From Acholoe squamosa (Eukaryota > Annelida > Polychaeta > Phyllodocida > Polynoidae): DNA of 64,000 nt. Positions 28,501-40,753 of this stretch are shown in pieces. The position numbers and the translations under genes are program-made. The stretch spans positions 54,036,080-54,100,079 of the forward strand of contig OX439037.1 in the NCBI GenBank assembly GCA_949317995.1, written 5' to 3'. The notes below the pieces were generated by a model that saw only the letters and a list, made by a program, of their open reading frames with translations, was not told the origin of the DNA and made no database searches. Position 1 is the first letter of the stretch. Each line of letters starts with the position of its first letter.

Positions 28501-31500
28501 CTGCTGGTGGTGACTAGGAACAAGTCCCACATTTGCTGTTAACTCCCCTATCCACCCAGTGGAAATTTACCCTTATTTAATTTTCATTAAATATTCGGAT
28601 GAAAATAGTGACAAAGTCATAAGCCTAATTTATAACCTTAATTTATGACGCCTGATGAGACCCGTGGGGTCGAAACCTAACATTACATCTTTTCATTAAA
28701 TTTTATTTAATGGAGATCCAAGAATCTGCTTGGTTCATATTTGTCTGTGCTGGAGAATGTCTCTTAGTTATGACGTCACTTCCTCTGTTTATCTACATTG
28801 GAACCCTGGGAGTTTTCTATAGCAACGTAGTGAGCTAGGCTAGCAACAGTCTCATTTGATTAGGTAGCGTCGAGGTGGCAGGAAGGGACACACCCCCGTC
28901 ACACAAGATGCTGCAATGAACACAGCTAAATATAGTTGAATTTCTTCATTTTAAGCTTTCAAACATGTGTAGCCATGACATAAATGCTAATGTCAATTCC
29001 CCTGGAATATTTTTGCATCGTATTCACCTCTGTGAGGCCTGTCCGCATTCAACTCCGCCTCTAAGGCGTCATTGAATACGGACAGCCTCACCTCGGTGAA
29101 TACGATGCAAAAATATTCCATGGTCATTGACATTTGCTTATTTACCCTGTGCACATTTAACTATACTGATCGTATTTTCATAGACGTAAAGTAAGCAGTG
29201 GGACCTGGTGAGGTGATTCCCTGCTTCTTGCTGAGACTTGTTTAAGGTGACTCACTCATTATACACAGAAGCAGGACTGTATAGGCTTTGTTACCGTCCT
29301 CCATGGTGTGAGGGCCTTCTATAGATACAAAGACAAGCACCTAATCTCATTTATTCCACATCTGGTAATACCTACACCCTGGGTAGCCATGTATAGAAAC
29401 TACACAAATGGGTGTGATTTAGATAAGGCAATCAAAGGGGGGTAATGAGACAATTTCTATATAAATTTCATTGGTTGTTACTGTTATTGGATATAATATT
29501 GTATTGATGTTCTGCTGTTTGTAAGGATGAAAACTGAAAACGGAAAAAAACGTGAGTGAACGGAAAGCTGATGACGTTTTCAATAGAAAAAAAAATATCG
29601 AATACAAAAGAATTCATAAAAAAAATACCAATACACTCTCTTTGATGGTCCTTGTGGCTCCATTGTGGAAAGAATATCATATCTGAAATCTGTTTTTATA
29701 ACATATTAACATCCAGATTTTTTTTTTATTAAAATGCATCTCTTCATGTCGACCGCTGGCAACTTTTTATTCAACATCACAAGGGTTTAGGGAACCAGAG
29801 ATTTGGTCTGTGATATTACTATTAGAGTAGATCCAAGGAGTCTGAACGACCCCTTTTTGGAACAAAGGTATTAGGTATTTCTACTGATATCTCGATCCAC
29901 CTCGACCAGACAATTCATGATGAATTCTATCAGCCACTCACGTATTGCACTATTCCCGCTGGCCGTCATGATGCATGAATATAGCCATGGCACTGAAGGC
30001 CTTGAGACGCTCATCCTTTGACACAGTATAGAAACAAGCAATTTTGTTGTATATGACACAAACCTCATTCTACCTGAGGCGACTACTAGTACTACTCAAG
30101 GTATAACCTGACGTTACCTCACATGTACACCAAGAGGACCAGCCACCTGTGGCACCCACGTCTGGCAAGCTCCTACTCAACTAAATCCTCCTCACTCTAT
30201 GCCTTATCCAACAAACAAATTAGTTCCATAAACATAGGCTAGTAGACGTGGCTAGTGACACTGGAGGTACTGCCTGCTCTGTATACATACCGGTATGCTA
30301 TATATACAACTAACCACTTTCAAGTCTCCATCATCTAGTGAAAAGCAGTGAAAGGAAAATCAAAAATAATATGTCAGTCCAATTCAAGATGACAGGCCAC
30401 CAGGGGGAGGACAAAGTCCCAATTTAGATTAATCAACGACTCAGGATAGAAATTTTGAAAACGTCTTTAGCAACACAAATCATGATTGGTCTACCAGATA
30501 ACTTACATGGATAGAAAGCACCAATGAAGCAAGTACCGTAGGTCACTTTAAAATAAACGAAACAAAATTAGGATGGCTATTCCCTTTGAGGTTTTGTCGC
30601 CTTGCCACACATGCATAGGCCCATTCGGCACCACCCCCTGGGGCTACGACCAACTTCTCTGGTATCAAAGTGAGTAAGATTGTAGCACGGTGGATTTACT
30701 TTGTCTTGGATTTAGGTTTTGCAACAGGCTCATTGAATGTCCAGGGAAATTGTGTTTACCTGATTAGAGGAATGTAAATAGCAGAACTGAGCAGACATTT
30801 GTGTTGTAGGTGCAAATTGCCTCCTTGCCTCAGCTGAGTCAACTATTTTGTGTTTGTTTAGTTTGTGTCGGGAATGATCAAGGACATGCCAATTTGTTCA
30901 AACTCGCAAGAGAAACAAAAATCAGGTATATACAGGAAAAGTTACATTATCACACTTGACTCTTTGTTTGTGGTAGCGTCTTATACCCTTGAAAGTGTCT
31001 GAAATATTTTACTTTTTCAGTCTGAAGGTGAAATCCTCTGAGCTACAAATCAGTTTACTGTATGACATATGCGTCATAGTGATGTGTGTAGTGGTGTAAC
31101 TCTGTTTTAAAGATAGCATTTTCCTATGTTACAGTTGACCCTGGTCGGAGTCCATCAATACGGGAGCAGCGTCTTGGAGATGGAGAACAGCGCCTGATTC
31201 AGCCATCCGCTGACATGCAGGTTCAAGATATTACAAGCAGCGGTACATATAGACACCCATATTCTAGTAAGAACAAATATGAAAGGTAGCGCTTAGGAGC
31301 ATTGTGACGTAGACCGCATTTATTCATCACATAGGAGCCTACAGAACTAACCAATTAGTCATTGTGATATCTAACTTATTAAACTGTGATAACGTCCGTA
31401 TTGAATCTGTCATCTGTTCTAACAAAGACCTTTTCCTGCACAGATTTAGAAGTGTTAGTTAGAAAATACTCTGATTATTAACACTTTATAGATTAATTTA

Positions 31501-34500
31501 GGCTAGCAGAGAAGCTGTGTGTAATGGCTTCCTTCATTCCTTCATGGCTAATCAAAATGAAAATAGAAAGATTCATTTAATCGCGCATTTAAAAGAAATC
31601 TTTATACAAGTAAGAGCTAAAACGAATGTAATATTCCATGAGGACCTGGTCTACTTATGTATGAGGTCTATGTCCTAGCCAGTTTGCTGATTATTTATGT
31701 TAAGTAGAACTTTACCGGTAATGCTATTTTGTATGACTTAGTCGAAAGGATCACTGAACATACCATCTCCCTTCTACTACAGATGACAGCCAAAGTATGT
31801 TGGAGTCAGAGACACGGTACATCCCTCTGCATACATCAGAACTGGCGGGCAGTCCAACCAAACCGTTCAATGACATGCTCACCTCGGGTTCCACTCCAAC
31901 TCGTCCGGTCACAGCCCCACCCTCCTCCGACCAGTCCTCCGCCCCAGTCTATGAGGAACAGGAGCGACCTGTCTCTGATATGGACATGCCTGAGGCTGCT
32001 GAATACCTAGTCCAAAAACATCTAATCAGTGGCAGCAATCAATCTGCGCGGAGGATGGCAGCCAATTTCTCCTCCAACAAGAGTGGTGTTAGTAGCTCAG
32101 GTTCTGGGGGTGGACAGATTAAGCCAGCCCATTCAGACATGAATCCTCATGGTGCTAGTATCCGTAAACGCAGTGTCTCCCCATTGGCACGCGGGCAGGA
32201 GTTCGCAGGGACAGACAGTGACTCAGATACCCTTTCCCAGGAGGGCAGTGCCACACTGCAACTGCAGCTCCTCAAAGCTATCCTACAGAACCGCAAGACA
32301 AAGAAGGCTATCCGCAAGTCTCTACATGACGCCTCCACACATAGTTCGCACTCATATAGCAGTGGTAGGGAAGGTGGTCAGCAGCGAGTAGGTAGTGGAC
32401 AGCGCGGGTATGGAGAGGAGTTGGAGAACTGGAGGAGTGGGGTGGATGCTGAGGTAGAACAGGTGATGAGCAGAAGTGATGATAACCACATTGAGGCTAA
32501 TAGTAAGTGGTGCATCGAAATCTCTCTGAATCTCCTATGCATTCTCTATACTTTGAAACATGTAGCACCTGACCGCTAGCATTGATCAAAATATATAGAA
32601 GCAAGCCTAAATATGTAGAAGGAAGCGCTCAGATCTATGATAGGTTGCTTTTTCATCCACTATATGTGCATTCCTACATCTAAATGCTTGAACTTGTCTT
32701 TTGCTCTCTTGCAGTTAAGTTGCAGACATTAGCAGCTACTCGTCTGCAGGCCTGCTGGCGAGGTCATCTGACACGAAAAAAGAACCACAAGGCTCTTCAG
32801 GTCCGACATGAGTTACGGTCACGGCGCTCTGAGGACCACATCAACTTCCTGCGTTCAGAGTTGGAGAGGTAATAAAAGATAGCTTTACAATCAAAATGCA
32901 GTATAGTGTCCAAGTCAAAAACCAAACAAGTTTAGAAAAATGTTCAGCTATAAACTGGGCTTCCCTAGCCCACTTAAAAGGGTCTATATCTCCTCTTTCC
33001 TATCCCCTCGGATGTGTGTGGTGCACATATGCGCGGGCACCGACACATTCCTTTGTGAAATTGTGTAATGTCGTTCTCGCCATGAATATGACCTTAGCTG
33101 TCGAAATGGCGTTAAACATCTATTACTCACTCACTCAGCTATAAACCCTTTGCAAAAAGAGTTTAAACAGCAGCTTGAGAAAAACGGAAGAGTGTGTTGG
33201 GTCAGGGACAACCTATTCATCCGCTCACTATTGCTTCTTTCAGGCAACGAGGGCTATACGAGCAAGAAAAGCAGTTACGGTCAGTGCAGCTGGAGGCAAT
33301 GAAGCAGTTGTGGCGGCAAGTACAGACCTTACAGGCATGGAAGCATGATGTGTTGCAGTCTCAGGAACTACCTTCACACGTCATGCCCCCTACCGAGGAT
33401 CCACTAGACGACTCAACCAAGCAGCTTATAGAGACCCTGGAAAAGGCCAGGTTAGATATATACTACATGTATCACAAAATCTCCCATGAATAATCCACTA
33501 TGTTTGGACTTCTCTCATTCTCCACATACACTTTTGGGCATTTACCCAATTTAACATCTGTAAAGTAGAACAGGCCCTGAAAACATAGTTACATGTATAT
33601 TTGCAATGTCTTATCTGTTTTGACATATCATGGGGGAGGGGCCGTCCCATGCTTTATCAATGTCTGGCTATACAGAATGACCCCCCATTCTTTACATAGG
33701 GGTTTGGCCAAAAAATTAAGACAAAGTTGGTGCTTAATAGCAGACATGTGGAGGTAAATGCAGGAAATCTGAGAGTAGTGTGAGGAAGTTAAACATTTTT
33801 TGTACCTACAATTTCCAGGATTTGTTGAAATTTGATGTGGAAAGTTTAGAAAAAGAGAGGTTTGTGAAAGCTGTCCAAATCATCCATAGAGCTCTATAGT
33901 AAATCGACTTTTTTAGCGCCTCCCACGCCGCGTAGCGGCGGTACCGCGAAGCGGTACAGGAGTGCGCTATGATGATTGAATTTTGCCCCATGTGATGAGG
34001 TCTCACAATACAAAATTACTGAACAGAGAAATTGATAATTGTGAAATCTTCTTTATGTCTGCTTTTATGAGACATGTCATCAAACACTGGTATACCAACA
34101 TTAACGGCGGGAGGCGGTTTTTTATGCGGTCACAGCCGCATTTCTTGTTTATTAACGTAATCAGGAGCTTCATTTTGGGATAGTTGTGAGATCAGTGGAC
34201 ATGGAATGGATGTGGAAAATTTGAGATGTTTCTAATAGGCAGTTTTTGAGAAATTACCACTTTTGTATTTGAGTATAAGGCCATAAGAAATAGGGTATTG
34301 TTTCAAGAACAGATACTAGGTTGTGTAGTTAACAGTTATAGATAGACCAAAAGGTCTTTTTTTTTTTGTTTTTTGTACTGTTTCTATGTAATTTGAAGTC
34401 AGTATGGTTGTATTCATTAGTAATGTTGGATTATCTGTTATTGTGAAATAATAGTATGAGGTGAAACATGGTAGGTATATGTGGCCTTAAAATCTCCTAC

Positions 34501-37500
34501 AAAGGTCAATGCAAATGAGTTTTGTTGATGCACCAAATAATGGTAAATAGATGTGCGTGTTCATTCTTCTTACATAGTACATAGGTGAAAACTGTTCACC
34601 ATATATGGACATGGATCAGTTTTATGTAGATTACTACACCTGACTAGCATGACTGATGTTTTATTGGTGGAGACACAGCTATAATTAGCTACTTGTCACC
34701 ACACAAATTAAGCCAGTTGGGTGTGAAGGCAGGGGGCAGGGTGGATAGGTGGTGACACCATTAGACAATCACTAGTGGGTATAGTAGGCAGGGGGAGGGT
34801 GGGTGGGTGGTTCTAGGTAGGCAGGGAGGCACACCACTAGGTGTAGGAGGTGGGGGGACACTCAGCTACTGCTCTGCAGTCCTGGGTGGGTGGGGGACTA
34901 CTCAGTCATGCCTCAGTAGTTCTGGTTGGGCAGGAGTAGGGTCAGTGGCTTAGTAGGTGACCACAGGGGCTATCAAAATAAAATGGTGGGAGGGGGGAGG
35001 GTCTCATCCAGCACCAATCTCAGATCGCATTAAGAGTACATGTATATGACCAATAGCCACGAATCATCGTCAACTAGGTTGTCTTTGCCTCCCATTCAAT
35101 ACATTCTTCAAAATAAGAGATAGGTGCTCCTCGTGTATTCTGGTCCCCAAGGCTTAGAGCCTTTAGGGGAACCATGGTTTTGCCTAGCTGTGCTGCATAA
35201 TAAGTGAGCTACAGGGTTCAGAATAGCCAAAAAGGGGTGATTTTTGCTTGCTACAAATAAAAAAATAAATAGCCAAAATAATTTACAAAAAAAAATAAAA
35301 ATTTGTATTTCTGAAAATATGATGCGGGAAATCCATAGACCAACTATTTAATTTGGTGTGGCCTTATTGATATATATTAGGACATGGGGAACCTTCACAA
35401 ATAACATTGGTACTAGGACATGGGAATGTTCACAGGTGATACACTCTTGGCACAAAGGTAGCAGAATGTTCACAAATGATTTAATCACTGATACAATGAC
35501 ATGGGTAACATTCACAAACGAGGGTGTGTTATAGGTGCATCCTCTATGGGAGGTTTTGCTGTAAATTTATGCTCTTGTACACAAGTAAAAGTGTATGCTT
35601 CACTCATAGCATGTATGTTAATGTATTCCTGCCTCTGTTGACGGAATGATCTTCACATTTGTTTACAAATGCCAAGTGCGCTAATGTGCTACTTGTTTTT
35701 TCCCACTTTCTCTGCTCTCTTGTTCCACGACCCCACATACTGGTAACTGGTTACCATTTGAACTGCTCTCACTTAAAATTGCTGTCCAGTTTTATAGATT
35801 ATTATGAATTTCCAAGTTTGTCTTTGGCCATTTCTAGATAGCCATTCGATCAAAACCCAAATCATTGAAATATATATTTTGTCACCCAGTGTTACCCAGG
35901 AGGATGTTCCTGCACCAGCTGTCTCCCACCTGACCCCGACCCATGCCCCGCCCCGTAGTGCAGCATCACCGCGTCCCTCGGTGAACTTTGGACCTGCACC
36001 AACTACAGCACAGTCTGTAGACCTGCCGGGTACGTCTCAGAAGGAGGTGGAGCTGGAGTATGCGTGTAAACACCTCCAGCAGCAGGTTTCTCATCTACAG
36101 GAGGTCCTCACTTCTGTCTCCAACTTTGTCTTCCAGGGGGGCAGCGGACCCGGCGATAACGCTCTCAGTCAAGGTAGGCATTCCATCTTTACTGTGATTT
36201 GATGCATTTCAATTGTTAGATGTTTTAGAGTAGTTACCATAAATGTATGTAATTGGAGCATTTAGAAGTCTGTTACACTTCTTGTGGATGGCTTTTAGGT
36301 GGGTGGATCTTATATCTGTTGTCATGTGAGTTTTGAATGATGTGTGTTATTGAATGCTTTGTATGCCTTATTGGATGCCTTATACATGTATATATAATTG
36401 TGTAAAGCTCATTGGCCACTTAGAGTAACTTACCAAGTTATGCTGGAGAACTGGTGTTTCGATGAAGCCAAGGCACCTGGAGGTGCCCTGGGGGTCCTAG
36501 GGATCCTGACAAGGAAAATTATTTTTAGCCTTAGAGCAGATGGAAGAAGCATGTTAAAGTTGTCATACAGTTAATGATAGTGGGTGAAGCTTAAGGACAG
36601 TCTCACTGTTGTTTTAGGGCTCCACGATGTGGCGGTCAGTGCCAATGTGGGTGCAGACAATGTGGCAGGTGAACTGCCTAACCCTGGGCCACACATCACA
36701 TCCACAGAAAAAGGTGTGTGATACTCCCACACCCCAGGCCTCATTATTGGCCATGTAAAACTTAGATGTTGAACATATGTCTAAGGGAGACTAAAACCGG
36801 ATAAGTTATTGCAGCAGAGCCTTGTGATCAATAGTATCAAGCATCTTAGGTTATGCAGTAAAACATTTTCTCTTGAATAAATGATGAAGTTATAACTAAA
36901 TCAAAGCCGAGCACTACATGTGTTCATGGCTAAAGAAGAAAAACTGAAGTTATTATTTTTTCGCTAACTGGTTTAAAAGTTTCAATATAAAAGTGTCTGA
37001 ATTTGATGCTCACTTTCAAAGGTGTTTTAGTAAGTTTTATAGGGACCTTGTCATATAGGTAATTACCAGTTGTCTTATCTCTGGTCACCAGGTGCCATGG
37101 TAATACCTCCTGCAGCCGCTGCTCCAGTTGTGACACGTCCTGGTGTGCCAACACCACCAAGCTGTCTGCAGGCTACGTCCCATGCTCCCGGTGCTATCTT
37201 TTTAAACTGGAACCCTTCTACCATTCTAGACGCACAAGGTCAACCAACCAATAAGCAAGTGTTGGGTAAGTTTAAAAGATGACTTCTCCTAAAATCTCTG
37301 TATTAGTTGATGTTGCACTCAAGGTAATGAAAAATCTCAAATGATTTAGCTACATTTCTTTCTGTGCCTTCATAACAAAAAATATTGCATCTGAAAACAC
37401 TTGGAAAAGCTCATCTTGGTTCTTTTTTTCTTTATTTACATACAGGTTACCGCGTATATGTTAATGATCAGGCGAAAGGAATGGTAGGAAGCACGAAACA

Positions 37501-40500
37501 CCAATCACTTTTGGAGGGACTCAGTCCAACACTGCATTACAGGTAAATTATAGACTAATGCTGACTTTATGTATCATATGCAATCACTGAAAATTGAAAT
37601 CCTCAGAGTGTCTTCATATTATGACTTGTATAGACAAAGGTGCCTGAGAATGGGTCACCACTGAGGTTTATTACACGAGGCAAAGCCGAGTGTGATAACC
37701 CTCAGTGGTGACCCATTCGAAATATATTGTAAAGATTGTCAACATTTTCTCTTTACAGAATATATTTGCGAGCTGTATCGGCCCTTGGAGAGTCGGCTGA
37801 CTCGAATGTAGTGCTTGTCTCCCCGCAGGCTGGGGATGACATCCGGCTGTCACAGGTGGCGGACGGAGAGGGAGACCCAGACCAGTCAGACGGTCAACAC
37901 CCAGCCTCCAGACATGGACCAGGTTAGTCTTTATAACTATAGATTGCTTTCCTATGACCTCACTCATCCTAAGCTCATTAGAAATATATATTTTCATATC
38001 ACCCTGGTGGGCGATCTTGATATTGATAATGATGGTGGGGGACGGGCTGTCTCCCTGGGGGTGGATCGATGACAGTGTATGCCAGTTCTGTGTCTATTTC
38101 ATGTTATTTTGATTTAAAAGTGCTTAAATTCGCTTGATTTAGCATCTTAGTAAATCACGTGATCAGTAGTGGCGATCAAGACATTTCATGCCACTGGGGG
38201 ATGGTGATCGACACTGTAACTCTATCTGTATGGAGCATCCTTATTAGCAAGAAGTAAAATACCGGAATATACCCCACCTATAAGATCTATAATTACATAA
38301 CTGTTAACAGATATGGACAGAAGACCAGATGCCAGTGGAGGAGGTGGCAGTGGCCCCTCCACAAACTTTACTGACCCCGGACCTGGAGGTAGAGGCTCAG
38401 TTCCGGGTACTCAGTCAGCAGTCCGTGAGAGCACACCCTCCAGGATACCGACCCTCCGTAACCGTAACCTCCTCCATGTCCAGTTTGACCCAAGTGACCT
38501 GGACTCTTCTAAGGGCAGTGCTACATTGGATGGTACCAAAGGCAGCTACACTACATTAGAGAGCAGTACTAAGGGCAGCACGTTGGAAACAGACAGCGGC
38601 TATCTCACCACTCTGGGTTCACTAGGGCACAAGCAGGAGAGGTAAAAGTCTATAAGAATGTTTAGATATTATATATCTATATTTTGTAGTGTTACAAGTA
38701 GTTTCTTACTACAGCCCTTGTGAAGTACAGTCAGTGGTGTTCCACTCTATTGGCTGCTACGTTACTGGTCCTTTGCTATTGAAACGTTTGCAATTGACAT
38801 TTTACATTATACATGTGAAGTGTTCTTTACGGAGGCCTGAAGGGCCTCTGACGTAGCGACTGAGCCCAGGATCTTATATAGGTACCCCAGTGGTTGTCGC
38901 CAGATGTCCCATAGGTCCAGATCAGTGCTGCCACCTATCCGAAGCCTTAGGAACACCCAGCGACAGGACTCACCCGCCACGGCACCTTATAATAATACCC
39001 GTACCAGTATATCTCTACACTTATAAGGCAGTATTAATTCATATAAATCTTTTTTTCAGCCGTCTGTCAACGAAGGCAAGTGTGGCTCCAAGTGTCGCAA
39101 TAGAGACAGTATCGGAGGAGCCAAACAAGCGCAGGACAACAGTCGTTGAGCGACTTGAACAAAAGTTGAAAAATCCCAAAGACTTTGCTGTTGTAGACAT
39201 GAAGCAGTCCTCTCCCACCTCCACTCAGGAGAATAAGAATCTGCTAAACAAACTGTTAGAGAGTGAGCGGTCTAGTGCACCTGGAGGTTCCTCACCCAGG
39301 ATCCAGGAGGGGTTGATAAAGCGCCTGGAGCAGACACGGGAGAAGGGTATGCTTGGGGAGCTCAAGTATGCTGCTGCTAAAATTCACCGGCGGCGGAACG
39401 AGAGCCCTACCCCATTGCGCGCCATCCCCTCTGAGCTTAGCCGAGCTGAGTCCATTGCTGGTGAGATCACCAATAGTAAGCGAGAGCAGGATACTATGCC
39501 AAGTAAGTCTCGGTCTGGTGTGGTTGTGGAGACACCTGAACGATTACCAAAGTCTCGAGATTCCGATGGTGAGCAGGGTGCTCCTGCCGTGCCTCCAAGG
39601 GTGAAAGCAGGTACTGGTCCTAGCCGCTCATCAACAGCAGGCACAGAGCATAAAGACAGCCAGTTCTCCAGCAAACCCGATGAAGAGGCAAACCCAAATA
39701 GAGATGTAAGTCCTATAATGTTCAAAAAAATCATCATGCATACTTAAACAGAAAATCCAGACATATTATTATTTGAGTAGAAAAAAATGGAATCTAACTT
39801 TAAATACTGGATGTAAGTTTCTTCTTGAAAAGATGCTTTGAGTAATAGTGTACATGTATAAGTGTGCTGAAACAACAAAATCAACTAAGAAACTTTCAAT
39901 ATCGTGAATAAGTCATAGTGTTAGATTATGCTAGTACCAAGTAAGCCATGTGCCATTGAATCATCAGAGTATTAAACATCTAAAGAGATCCCGTTTTCAT
40001 TCTTCCAGTTGACAGCAGCAGGAACTCATGAGCGTCGGTTGTCAGACTCAAAATTGGAAAATGTATCTGATCCACTCGGTGAACGGCGGAAAGCTAGGAG
40101 TTTATATGAAGAAGAGAAACTGAAGTCCTACTTCAGTCGACATAACTCTTTACGCTACAGAGTACAGGTTGCTCGCCCAAGAGTGCGGACCAATAGTGGT
40201 GGTGATGAGCAGGAGGAGCCAGAGAAGGATACACCCGCTGTAGAAAAAGCCCTGCAATCGTACCGTGAGAGTAAGAGTAGGGGTCAAAGCAGGGCGTCTG
40301 AGACTGCCCTTGCAGACAGTGACAGCAGTAGTAAGTCCGAGAGGAAAATATCTCCTGTGTCAACAGCTGAAAGACGGCTGTCTCCAGCTTCGACATTAGA
40401 AAAATATTCTACTAGTGAGAAGACTTCTCCTATGGCTGTGGACAGTGATAGCAGTAGCAAGTCTGAGAGGAAAATATCTCCTGTATCGACAGCTGAAAGA

Positions 40501-40718
40501 CGGTTGTCTCAAGCTTCAACAGCAGAAAAATGGTCCACCAATGGGAAAACGTCTCCTGTGGCTGCAGAGCGAAAAGTAAGCTCAGAGAGACGGTCACCTG
40601 GTTCAAAGCTCCCATCACCCTCCAGGCTTGCCAGCACGGATACTGCTAGCACGTCTGTTGAGAGGCGGACATTACCAGACACTCCAAGTGCAGAAGTGAC
40701 CAGGACTCGAGGTAGTCC

Positions 40719-40753
<35 letters not shown>

